In this document: piece after piece, positions 10,711 through 19,961 of the stretch | Layout of the letters: every line of letters starts with the position of its first letter | Numbering within the stretch: the stretch's first letter is position 1 | NCBI GenBank assembly: GCA_029747015.1 | Contig: JAKOGI010002295.1 | Span: 59,048-123,047, forward strand | Length of the DNA stretch: 64,000 nt | Direction: 5' to 3' | From: Carnegiea gigantea | Taxonomy: Eukaryota; Streptophyta; Magnoliopsida; Caryophyllales; Cactaceae | Notes under the pieces: generated by a model | The model's database searches: none | What the model was told of the DNA's origin: nothing | The model's input: only the letters and a program-made list of their open reading frames with translations | Translations under genes and position numbers: made by a program

Positions 10711-12274
10711 TGTTGAGTTCGTGAGTATCCAACCACAAGAGGGGGGTGAATTGTGGTATCTGATTTTCGCGTTGTAGATAACAAACACCCTCACAGAGGT
10801 TGTTCTCAAGTGACAAACACCCTGATAGCTTGTTTGCACGGGGTGTTCTCAAATATTGCAGAGGCGAAAATCACCAAGATAGATGCGGAAAATAAAGCAC
10901 ACATAATTTTTACGTGGAAAACACCTCTAGCCCAACTGAGGTGTGAAAAACCACGACCTACCTCGTGTAGGATTTAACCACTTTCACTAACGGGCTTCAC
11001 ACGTTACAAATGTAACACACCTTGTTACAACTTGCAACCACGTAACCTTCTTCCCAAGACAGGTTACACCACGTCCAACCTTCGCAAGATTAGACACGTC
11101 CAAGTCCACACGACTAGGACACACTCACTCACTTTTCTGATTCAAGATCAGGGTTACAAACACCTTACAGGGGGTGCTTCTCACTAAGCAGATGTAAGGT
11201 ACAATGAAGATCCTATTATGCCAATGGTATGAAAACTCAAAATCAAACACAGCTTGTCACGGTTTGCTTTTCAGAATGAAGCTCAAGAATCTTTGAGTGT
11301 AAACCGAGTTTTCTGATTTTCCTGGATTTTTCAAAAGGCTGTGTTTATGCAAATTCAAACCGAGTTTTCTATCTCTCTGTTTTTCGAGTGTTTTGAATAT
11401 CTGTATATATCTGTCTATGTGTATATACTGGGAGAGAAAAAGCTGAGTATGGAAATTGTTTTGCAAAATTATCCAACGGCTAATGATTAATTTATCCCAA
11501 AATATAAGGGATTTTGTTATCTTAAAAGATAACCCTTATCTTCCCATAACCGTGAAGAGGTTTAAAGAGATTTTCAGCTTTTACCAAATCCGAAAATATA
11601 GTCAAAGGAAATTTTTTCCTTTAAGTTTTGGCAAATCTCCAAAACTTATTTTCGAAATTCTCCCAAAATATTTTCAGGAAATATCCTTTCCAGAGAAATA
11701 GCAGTTTTGAAATTCAAGGAAAGTATTCTAGAGATCTTGGCCAACCAAAATGAATTTTTCAAAAATAATCGGGTATGGCCACTGCAGTTCAGAAACACCC
11801 TAGGCACCCTGTTCGCAGGGTTGTTCGCAACTGGTGTTCTGAAGCACTTAGCGCAAGTACCGATTCAAGAAGTGTTTAAAAATGATGTTTTCAATATTGG
11901 CATATTAACAAGAGTCTAATTAAATAAAACCTATATACCCAAGACTTCTTGTTTTGAACCAGTCATCTTGTCCGAGATTTGTAGAGCTGCTGTGAACACC
12001 AAGGCCACCTTGTTTGCTGGGGTTGTTCTTTGCATTGCTAGAGTTCAGGAACACACTTTACAATCAACTGTCGAGTTGGTGTTCTTGACTTAATATAGAA
12101 TCACCAAGTAAAACCTATCTAGAAGACATTCTCACATGTAGCAAACCAGTTAATACAATAAAGATCACAAACACCAGTTAGGCCTGTTTGGAGATCGTGT
12201 TCGGAGTAACATTACTTGGACAGATTTTTACACTTGGATTTGTTATCATCAAAACTAAATATAATAACACAACA
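10711..12274 (-). repeat. 3' LTR of the Sirevirus (1,564 bp)
   Basis: Starts TGTTGAGTTCGTG and ends ACAACA on the plus strand. Relative to the other LTR it lacks about 48 bp after the phrase aaaagctga (about 11445); in the intact copy that segment lies between the short repeats agctgag and agctaag, so this looks like a deletion between microhomologies. It is rich in the short words AACACC and GGTGTTC. Confidence 0.95.
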
Positions 12275-12290
12275 AATTCCCCCTTTTTGA
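12275..12290 (-). other. Polypurine tract adjoining the 3' LTR
   Basis: On the minus strand TCAAAAAGGGGGAATT abuts the LTR start TGTTG. It is the expected RNase H-resistant primer for plus-strand DNA synthesis. Confidence 0.9.
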
Positions 12291-12382
12291 TGATGACAAA
12301 CCAAGTGACCATATTGACAAAAAAAATGAATGAATGCTGATAGGGATAAGTCAATGCTAAGGTCCACTCGTCAATAGGACTA

Positions 12383-12402
12383 CTTCCCCCTTTTGGCATC
12401 AT
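12383..12402 (-). other. Second, upstream polypurine tract
   Basis: On the minus strand GATGCCAAAAGGGGGAAGTA, very like the tract at 12275-12290 and about 110 bp upstream of it. Repeated polypurine-like tracts before the 3' LTR are, as I recall, a feature of Sireviruses. Confidence 0.75.
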
Positions 12403-12551
12403 TAAAAAGCATAAACAACATTATGAATGCAAGAAAAGAAGTAAATAGCAGAAGTTGCAAGAGGCAGTAATAAAGGGATATTGCATTAAAAACCTTACAA
12501 ATGCCAAAAACGAAAGTAAGGAAGGAGGAGACTAGAGAACAGCCTAGACAA

Positions 12552-14346
12552 TCAGGGAGCAGGGGGTGGTTGCGTTTGCAGGGGAGGGATGCTAGGGGCA
12601 AGAGTGGAGAGAAGTGCAAGCAAATCTTCATGGCGTTTGCCCGAGAGAGCTCGTTCCTCAGCAAGAGCAGCCTTGACAGCTGAGAGCTCATCTTTGAGGC
12701 GAGCATTGTCCTCAAGAACAGCCTCAACCTTGATGGAAGGTTGTCCAGAAACAGGTGGTCGAGGTGGTCGACGACCTTGTTTGGAGACTGACCCTTCGCC
12801 AACCTCATAGCCACACCCTAGTAAGGTGTCAACGCCAAATTCCATAGCCAAGATCATGTGCCCGGGTGGTGTTCGCAATTCGCTCTATGTGGCGAATCAT
12901 GATTGCAGGGAGGTTTACTGGTTCCTCCCGATCCAGTAGGTCCACCAGACATTGATCGAAGGCATCTGCTGAGTTTCGCCCTTGACCTCGCGGTATTATG
13001 TTCTTGATGGTGAACATAAACAGTAGTTGGTGTAGGGAGGTCATTTCACCCTTCTTAACCGAGAGGGGTGTTCTCAGGCCCTGTTTTTGACTAAGGCGTT
13101 TGGACACCTCCAAGAGCCTGGCTGTTTCTAGGGCCGTTTTGTCTTCCCTCACATACACAGCAAATCCACGAGAGGGGATGCCCAGAATATCACTCAGGGT
13201 GGCTTCATCAAAGGAAAAATGACACGCATTGACGGCACTTGTCACCACCCCATTTGTGACAGAGCAGTTGGCATAGAATTCAGCCAACTCGGGCACAGAA
13301 CACCCTTGCTGGGTGTTTGCAAACAACTCAAGCCAGCCTTGGGCTCGAAGCTTGTTCAAGAACACCCCCAGACCCTGTTCCTCGAAAAAGCTTACATTCA
13401 CTACCTTCCCCCTGATGACATTGCGCTTCAGCAACTGCGCATGTTTGTCAGACATAGGAGAGGGAGTGAACTGCTTTGGGCGTTTAAGGACAGGAACAGA
13501 GGTGGTAGTTTCTGGTAGGGGGGCTGTTCTGGGCTTTCGCTTGAGGGGTGTTTTGGCAGGAGAGGGCTTCACAGCAGGTTTATTGGTTGGTTTTGGAGGA
13601 GATTGTTCTTCAGAGGACTCGGAAAACACCGGTGTCCCCTGTTTGAAGGTGGTGTTCTCAGAGTCAGAACTCGAGAACCCTTCAGAAGAAGAAGAAATCT
13701 CCTCGATGATAGGAGTAGAGGGTTTGGAGGTACGAGGAGCGGATTGAAAAGCGATTCTCGCAGACTTGCGAGAGGGCTTAGAGGATTGAGGAGAAGAGGG
13801 AGTTTGTGAGGGTTGAGACCTTGGTTGTGGCCTTGTTCTTGGCGTTCTACTACGCCTAGCCACGATTTTCACCCTCTTCCTTTTCTCTCCAGTTCGAGCG
13901 ACCGGAGTGGGGGTTTCAGCCTCAGGGAGAGAATTCTTCTCGAGACTCTCCTCGGACGACTCATTCGACTTCCCTTGGAAGTCAACAGGCAGATCCTCCA
14001 CAACCACACCTTCGACAGAGGCAGCCCCTGTTTCTGTCGCGGTGTCAGAGAACAACCCAGAAGAACAGGGCTCAAAATTAAACCCTTCAGGGGTTTCCAA
14101 GAATTGTTCTTGAGACCCCGACTTTGTTCCCTCTGACTCAACTAAAATGGGACAAGCAATTGCCCCTACGAGGAACACCAATTCCCTTCCACATTCAAAG
14201 GGAATATCATCCATCCCCATTCCCACTGATTTTAGAGACAAGCGATTCAGAAATTATAAAGGCTTGTAAAGAATTGGGCGAGAAGGAGCAGGAATTGAGG
14301 AAGAAAGAACGAGGGCTTTTGATTGAAGAGTGTTGTTGGAAGCCAT
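12552..14346 (-). pseudogene. Third ORF in the env position (putative env-like), broken
   Basis: Lies between pol and the 3' LTR, where SIRE1-type elements carry an envelope-like gene. A good start exists at 14346 (MASNNTLQSKALVLSSSIPA), but codon 31 is TAA (14254-14256); the frame then stays open to about 12829. The first half is low complexity, rich in Ser, Pro and Lys with basic runs (GEKRKRVKIVARRSRTPRTR). The second half has a compact domain with NACHFSFDEATLSDILGIPS, LLFMFTIKNIIPRGQGR and IERIANTTRAHDLGYG, resembling the domain labelled 'putative plant transposon protein'. After HDLGYG a frameshift (about 12830-12880) moves into a frame with a coiled-coil-like tail (ARLKDELSAVKAALAEERAL). 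I saw no clear signal peptide or transmembrane segment, so the envelope role is positional inference. Confidence 0.7.
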
Positions 14347-14845
14347 TGTTGCTAGAGGAGAGAGATTAGGGTTTAAGGAGTTTGCAGGATGTTCGGTTTT
14401 TTCTTGAGGGCAAGACGAACGATAGTACTAAGAGCAGGGCATAAAAAGAGAGAGAGAGAGAGAGAGAGCAGCCGAATCTTTGAGAAGATCTCTTGAATTG
14501 CAACGGGTAGGAGCAATAACATCTTGTGCCTTGGGAAGGAAAGCAAACACACCGAGCAACCAAGGGGCGTACCTGTTCTCTGTATTATGCCACCGAGCAA
14601 CCAAGGGGCATACCTGTTCTCTGTATTATGCCTGTTCTTTGCCGTCTGATCTGATTCGACTGAATGGCATTAAGACGGCTCCAGTACATCCCCTTATGCT
14701 GTACTAAGTAGATAAGAAAAAAAATGCATGCAATACGGGCATATGCAATCACATCCGTTATTAATAAAATTTGCAAACAGGGGGAGAGAACAGGGTGTAA
14801 AGGTTGATCTTACCAAACCCAGTTCATGTTCTGGAAACAGGTATC
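14347..14845. other. Non-coding spacer between pol and the third ORF
   Basis: About 500 bp without a convincing frame. It contains a GA microsatellite (about 14444-14468), the 41-bp tandem duplication at 14550-14631 and, near 14769, a purine-rich phrase aaacagggggagagaacagg on the plus strand. It may hold the leader or internal promoter of the third ORF. Confidence 0.6.
14550..14631. repeat. 41-bp tandem duplication inside the Sirevirus
   Basis: Two adjacent copies starting caccgagcaaccaaggggc, at 14550-14590 and 14591-14631, differing at one base (gta/ata). A recent duplication in the spacer. Confidence 0.9.
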
Positions 14846-15694
14846 TCAGGGTGTTCTCACCAACCCTAGTTCCAGTCTATTTCTCTCAAAAAGGTCTCTA
14901 GCTAGTGCCTTAGTGAATATATCAGCAATCTGACTTTCCGTTGAGCAAAAATTCATAGAGATTAAACCCTTTTCAACATTATCTCTCAAGAAATGATGTC
15001 GAATGTCAATATGCTTTGTTCTTTTATGTTGACATGGATTTTTGGCAATGTTAATTGCACTTGTGTTATCACAAAAAATAGGAATGCATCCAATGTCAAC
15101 ACAAAAGTCCTTAAGCTGTTGCCTTATCCACAACAGTTGAGCACAACATGAAGCTGCTGCAACATATTCAGCTTCTGCCGTGGACATGGCAACTGAATGT
15201 TGCTTCTTGGTAGCCCAAGATACCAAACAAGGTCCAAGAAAGTGAGCCATACCTGAGGTACTCTTTCTATCAACTAGGAATCCAGCATAGTCAGCATCAG
15301 CATATCCAACAAGATCAAAATTGCAACCTTTAGGATACCATAGAGCTAAATTGGGTGTATGTTTCAAATACCTTAGTATCCGTTTAACAGCCTTAAGATG
15401 AGTTTCCTTAGGATTAGACTGAAAACGGGCACATAAACCAACACTAAAAACAATATCAGGTCTACTAGCGGTTAGGTATAAGAGTGACCCAATCATACCC
15501 CGATAGAGTTTCTCCTCAACTGAGGGACTCCCATCATCCATAACCAACTTGGTTGAAGGAGAAATAGGAGTGTCTATGGGTTTGGCCGACTCCATCCCAA
15601 AACGCTTAAGTAATTCCTTGATATACTTTTGCTGATGGATCATGGTGCCGTTTGGAGTTTGCTTGATTTGTAAGCCTAAGAAAAAATTAAGCTC
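14846..15694 (-). pseudogene. Sirevirus pol, 3' part: end of RT and RNase H
   Basis: Continuation of pol after the frameshift at 15696-15697. It opens near MIHQQKYIKELLKRFGM, the end of the RT connection. RNase H follows with LVGYADADYAGFLVDRKST (first catalytic Asp), KQHSVAMSTAEAEYVAAA (Glu) and IPIFCDNTSAINIAKNP (Asp), and ends with KRTKHIDIRHHFLRD and ADIFTKAL, the usual copia C-terminus. The enzyme removes the RNA strand during reverse transcription. The product could only be made in fusion with the upstream part, which the frameshift prevents. The frame closes with TGA at 14846-14848. Confidence 0.93.
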
Positions 15695-18165
15695 ACCATC
15701 ATGCTCATCTCAAACTCACTCCTCATCATATTTGAAAATTCATTGCATAAATCATGATGAGTTGCACCAAATATGATGTCATCAACATATATTTGGACAA
15801 TCAAAAAATGTTCCCCCTTAGATTTTAGAAACAAGGTATTGTCTACCTTGCCTCTTCTAAAATCATTTTCAAGTAAAAATCTTGACAACCGTTCATACCA
15901 AGCTCTTGGAGCTTGTTTTAAACCATAAAGTGCCTTGTCAAGTTTAAAAACATGATTTGGAAAATCACCATTTTCAAAACCAGGGGGTTGTTTGACATAC
16001 ACCTCTTCTTTAAGGTATCCGTTTAGGAATGCACTTTTAACATCCATTTGATATAGCTTGATTTCCATATGAGCTGCAAAGGCTATTAAAATTCGAATAG
16101 CCTCAATTCTAGCAACTGGTGCAAAGGTTTCTTCGTAATCGATCCCTTCTTCTTGATTGTATCCTTGTACAACCAGCCGTGCCTTGTTTCTGGTGACTGT
16201 TCCTGACTCATCCAGTTTGTTTCGGAACACCCACTTGGTTCCAATGATTGTTCTCTCTGCAGGTTTAGGTACAAGGTGCCATACCTTGTTTCTTTCAAAT
16301 TGATGAAGCTCTTCTTGCATAGCCGTGATCCAATCTGAATCTGCAAGAGCTTCATTCACACTTTTTGGCTCAATGTTAGAAAGAAAAGCATAGAAAGCAC
16401 AAAAATTCTTCAGTTTAGATCTAGTTTGCACTCCAGTATTAATATCTGACAAGATTTGATCAAGAGGATGCGAACTATGGTGCTTCCATGGTCGTGGAGT
16501 AAGAGGATCCACAGACACATGCTCTGTTCTAACTGAAATGTGTGTAGGATCAGGCTCAAGAACACCTCCTGATCCTGTTTCTGCACCTGTTTGTAACCTT
16601 ATTCCTGAAGAACATGGTTCCGAACAGGGTTCAGCGGTGTTTTCCCCTGTTTGGTGTTCACCTTGCCTGCTGTTCTGAGGAACACCTTCAGGAGTTGTTT
16701 TCTCCATGGTGTTCTTACCTCGTTTATCTTGGAGCAACACTTCTTTTCGAACAAGACCTAATTCAAGTTCATCTTCCTGTGCATCATTCTCACTCAACAC
16801 GTTAGATTCATCAAAAAGTACATGCACACTTTCCTCAACACACAAGGTTCTTTTGTTAAAGACTTTGTATGCCTTGCTGTGAGAAGAATAGCCAAGAAGT
16901 ATTGCCTCATCACTTCTTGGATCAAACTTTCCTAAGGCATCCTTCCCATTATTATGCACAAAACACTTACAACCAAATGTCCTTAGGTGCGTAATATTGG
17001 GTTTTCTGCCTTTGAAAAGTTCATAAGGAGTTTTATTCAACATAGGTCTGATCATGCATCTATTTATAATGTAACATGAGGTGTTCAATGCTTCTGCCCA
17101 GAAATACCTAGGAAGACCACTAGCAATAAGCATTGTTCTGGTCATGTCTTCCAGGGTGCGATTTTTGCGCTCAACCACCCCATTTTGTTGGGGTGTTCTT
17201 GGAGCTGAGAAGTTATGATCAACACCATGTTCATTACAATAGTTGATAAAACTTGCATTTTCAAACTCAGTTCCATGATCAGATCTTAAGCTGATTAAGG
17301 AGTGTCCTACTCTCTTTTCAACCTTTTTGAGAAAGGCAATAAAATTCTCAAAGGTTTCATCCTTGGATGCCAAAAACAAGGTCCAAGTAAATCGAGAGTA
17401 ATCATCCACTACAACAAGCACATACTTTTTCCCACCTCTACTGGTTACCCTCATGGGACCACACAAATCAATGTGTAATAATTCTAGAGGTCGAGTAGTG
17501 CTTACACATTTTTTCGATTTAAAAGAAGATCTGACTTGTTTGCCTTTTGCACAAGCTTCACATACCTTGTCATCATTAAATTTGATGGAAGGTAGTCCAA
17601 CAACCAAATCTTTGGAAACAAGTTTGTTTAACAAAGATAGGCTTGCATGACCTAGTCTCTTGTGCCATAGCATTATATCATCATTTAATGCATTTAAACA
17701 AGTCAGATTATTTTGGGGAAGAGTGGAAATACAAACTTTATAAACATTTTGACATCGCTTCCCCCTCAACACAACATCTCCTGTGTCGTCATTTACAACC
17801 AAGCAACGTGTTCGTGAAAACACCACTAGGTTGTTCTTGTCACACAGTTGGGACACACTTAGCAAATTGTGCTTTAAACCCTCAACCAAGTGCACATTAT
17901 CAATTGAGTGGGAGAGAGTTTTACCAATATTACCTATACCAACAATTGTCCCAGACTTGCCATTTCCAAATGCTACACTCCCACCATTCAAAGCTGTAAG
18001 TGAGAGAAAATTTGATCTTTCTCCAGTCATGTGCCGCGAACACCCACTATCAACATACCACAGCTGCCTGTTTTCAAGGTTGTTTTCTGATCTGTTTGAC
18101 AGGGTGTTTCTTACCCTGTTTGCTGGGTTGTTTGTGGGATTGTTCTCTCTCACTTCAGCCTGCAA
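15676..18165 (-). CDS. Sirevirus pol: protease, integrase and most of RT (829 aa)
   Basis: Polyprotein part in copia order. Protease active site [13 protein letters not shown] at residues 36-48. The integrase HHCC knuckle uses H168, H173, C202 and C205; the core has D233 (LLHIDLCGP), D296 (LRSDHGTEF) and E332 (NGVVERKN), a correct DD35E spacing. RT follows: [59 protein letters not shown] and the catalytic YVDD at 793-796. Residues 460-560 are a variable linker rich in Glu, Thr and Gly. The frame is in phase with gag, from which only TGA and two further codons separate it. It ends prematurely at residue 829 because of a single-base loss in a G run (15696-15697). Confidence 0.93.
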   Translation of the reverse strand: MQAEVRENNPTNNPANRVRNTLSNRSENNLENRQLWYVDSGCSRHMTGERSNFLSLTALNGGSVAFGNGKSGTIVGIGNIGKTLSHSIDNVHLVEGLKHNLLSVSQLCDKNNLVVFSRTRCLVVNDDTGDVVLRGKRCQNVYKVCISTLPQNNLTCLNALNDDIMLWHKRLGHASLSLLNKLVSKDLVVGLPSIKFNDDKVCEACAKGKQVRSSFKSKKCVSTTRPLELLHIDLCGPMRVTSRGGKKYVLVVVDDYSRFTWTLFLASKDETFENFIAFLKKVEKRVGHSLISLRSDHGTEFENASFINYCNEHGVDHNFSAPRTPQQNGVVERKNRTLEDMTRTMLIASGLPRYFWAEALNTSCYIINRCMIRPMLNKTPYELFKGRKPNITHLRTFGCKCFVHNNGKDALGKFDPRSDEAILLGYSSHSKAYKVFNKRTLCVEESVHVLFDESNVLSENDAQEDELELGLVRKEVLLQDKRGKNTMEKTTPEGVPQNSRQGEHQTGENTAEPCSEPCSSGIRLQTGAETGSGGVLEPDPTHISVRTEHVSVDPLTPRPWKHHSSHPLDQILSDINTGVQTRSKLKNFCAFYAFLSNIEPKSVNEALADSDWITAMQEELHQFERNKVWHLVPKPAERTIIGTKWVFRNKLDESGTVTRNKARLVVQGYNQEEGIDYEETFAPVARIEAIRILIAFAAHMEIKLYQMDVKSAFLNGYLKEEVYVKQPPGFENGDFPNHVFKLDKALYGLKQAPRAWYERLSRFLLENDFRRGKVDNTLFLKSKGEHFLIVQIYVDDIIFGATHHDLCNEFSNMMRSEFEMSMMVSLIFS

Positions 18166-18171
18166 AACAAA

Positions 18172-19905
18172 TCACGGGTTAGTTTTGGGAACCCAGATCC
18201 ACTTGGGTCCCATTCCTTTAGACATGTAAAGCTCATCTTTTCTAATCCAGATTTGTTTCACATACCTTTCATTCTTTTCATTGGCATGTTTTCTTAAAGG
18301 ACAAGAATATCGATAATGACCAGTTTTACCACAATGAAAGCAAACAATGTTTTCAGGTAATCCCACATACTTCCTATGAATTGGGTAAACTGTTCGTTTA
18401 GGCTTATACCCAAGTCCCTTTCTGTTTCGACTGTGGTGAGTGTTTAACCAAGCAAGGGCCTGTGAAGATTTGTTCCAGCGTTTGTTTGTGCTAAGCTCGG
18501 TTTCCAGTTTTTCTTTATTAGCATGCAAACCCTTGTTCTCTTTGAGCAGGGACTCAACCATTCCTTCCACCTCAAAGAGTTTTTCCTCTATTCGAGAGTA
18601 ATCTCCTTCTTTTATAAAGAGGTTTTCTTTGAGCATATTAACATTTTCATGTAAACCGAGTTTTTTATTTTTAAGAATTTCATTTTCAAGCTCTAGGTCA
18701 TGAACTTCTCTTTTTAGATCAGCACATGTGTCTATCAAATTATATAGAAGTTCCTCCAAAGTGGCTTTGTTGAGACCATGTACCTTGTTCTTGAGATCTG
18801 AGAAGCTGATTGTTGATTCATCATCTGAATCTGAACCACTTTGTGCCATAAGTGCTACGACTCCTTCTTCAGCTTCAGATTCTCCTTCATCCTCAGAGGA
18901 ATCTCCCCAAGCAGCCAGCATAGCTTTCAAGAATCGCCTGCCCAGATTGTTTATAGGGTGTTTTCGACCCTGTTTTCGAGGGTGTTCAGGCATTTGATCT
19001 TCTCGAAGCAGAGGGCAATTCTTGACTAAGTGATCTGGTTTGCCGCACTTGAAACACCCTGTGAGCTGTTCTTTGGAGGTGTTTCTGGACTTGCTGAAGT
19101 CTTTTCTTTTGTTGTTTTCCTTGACCTTTTTGAAGAATTTCTTGAATTTTCTGGACATTAGGGCCATTTCTTCATCTTCAAGGTCAGAGTCAGTGTCCTC
19201 ATGTGCTTTCAAGGCAAGCCCACGATCCTTCTTTTGCTCCTCTCTTTGCTGTGAGTTCTTTCGGAGTTCATAGGTCTGGAGATTACCAATCAACTCGTCG
19301 AGGGTGATCTTGTTCATGTCTTTAGCCTCTTGGATGGCTGTTACTTTGGCCTCCCACGTGCGAGGTAAAATTCTGAGGATTTTCCTCACCAACTCTTCAG
19401 TGGTGAAAGATCTTCCCAGGGATTTTAACTCGTTCGTGATGTGGGTGAACCGTGTATACATGTCCATCACAGTTTCATGATCACCCATATCAAACAACTC
19501 ATATTGTCGCATAAGTAGCTCAATTCTAGATTGTTTAACTTGACTCGTACCTTCATGAGCAACTTGCAGAGCATTCCAGATAGCTTGGGCTGATTCACAC
19601 TCAGAGATGCGAGTGTATTCATCGGGTCCTAGGCCAAAATATAGAAGCTTTTTGGCTTTGGCATTTTTCTCCATTTTCTTGTAGTCCTCGGTATCAAATT
19701 CTATGGATTCCTTGGGAACCTTCTTACCATCTTCAAGCACCTTGGTGGGAACAAGGGGCCCGTTCTTGATGAGCATCCATAATTCATAATCTTCTGCCTG
19801 AATATAGTTCTCCATCCTATTCTTCCACCAACTATAATGTTGGCCGTTGAAATAGGGTGGACGAGTAATGGATTGCCCTTCAAGAATTCCTTGTGGGGTA
19901 CTCAT
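18172..19905 (-). CDS. Sirevirus gag (577 aa)
   Basis: Capsid-nucleocapsid precursor. Residues 15-215 form the copia-type gag domain (PPYFNGQHYSWWKNRMENYI near the start; later ELKSLGRSFTTEELVRKIL and ITLDELIGNLQTYELRK). A basic stretch is followed by a CCHC knuckle at 284-297 (CFKCGKPDHLVKNC), an acidic Ser-rich part (335-370), a coiled coil at about 375-475, and a second CCHC knuckle at 522-535 (CFHCGKTGHYRYSC). Two knuckles around a coiled coil fit Sirevirus gag. The ATG at 19905 begins MSTPQGILEGQ, 56 bp from the 5' LTR, with no other in-frame ATG needed. The frame ends WVPKTNP then TGA (18172-18174), in phase with pol. Confidence 0.93.
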   Translation of the reverse strand: MSTPQGILEGQSITRPPYFNGQHYSWWKNRMENYIQAEDYELWMLIKNGPLVPTKVLEDGKKVPKESIEFDTEDYKKMEKNAKAKKLLYFGLGPDEYTRISECESAQAIWNALQVAHEGTSQVKQSRIELLMRQYELFDMGDHETVMDMYTRFTHITNELKSLGRSFTTEELVRKILRILPRTWEAKVTAIQEAKDMNKITLDELIGNLQTYELRKNSQQREEQKKDRGLALKAHEDTDSDLEDEEMALMSRKFKKFFKKVKENNKRKDFSKSRNTSKEQLTGCFKCGKPDHLVKNCPLLREDQMPEHPRKQGRKHPINNLGRRFLKAMLAAWGDSSEDEGESEAEEGVVALMAQSGSDSDDESTISFSDLKNKVHGLNKATLEELLYNLIDTCADLKREVHDLELENEILKNKKLGLHENVNMLKENLFIKEGDYSRIEEKLFEVEGMVESLLKENKGLHANKEKLETELSTNKRWNKSSQALAWLNTHHSRNRKGLGYKPKRTVYPIHRKYVGLPENIVCFHCGKTGHYRYSCPLRKHANEKNERYVKQIWIRKDELYMSKGMGPKWIWVPKTNP

Positions 19906-19947
19906 CTTCAGAATCTCTCAAGGTGTTAACCTTTTGTAAGAGAACCC

Positions 19948-19959
19948 GCTCTGATACCA
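19948..19959 (-). other. Primer binding site (initiator Met-tRNA)
   Basis: On the minus strand TGGTATCAGAGC starts two bases after the 5' LTR end. It is complementary to the 3' end of plant initiator methionine tRNA, the usual minus-strand DNA primer of copia elements. Confidence 0.93.
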
Positions 19960-19961
19960 CT

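Noticed and set aside
12501..14141. Many plus-strand ORFs opposite the Sirevirus third ORF
   Set aside because: Shadows of the minus-strand coding sequence; the minus frame has the domain-like composition.
14366..14600. Minus-strand ORFs in the pol-env spacer
   Set aside because: Partly built on a GA microsatellite and a 41-bp tandem duplication; no similarity recognised.
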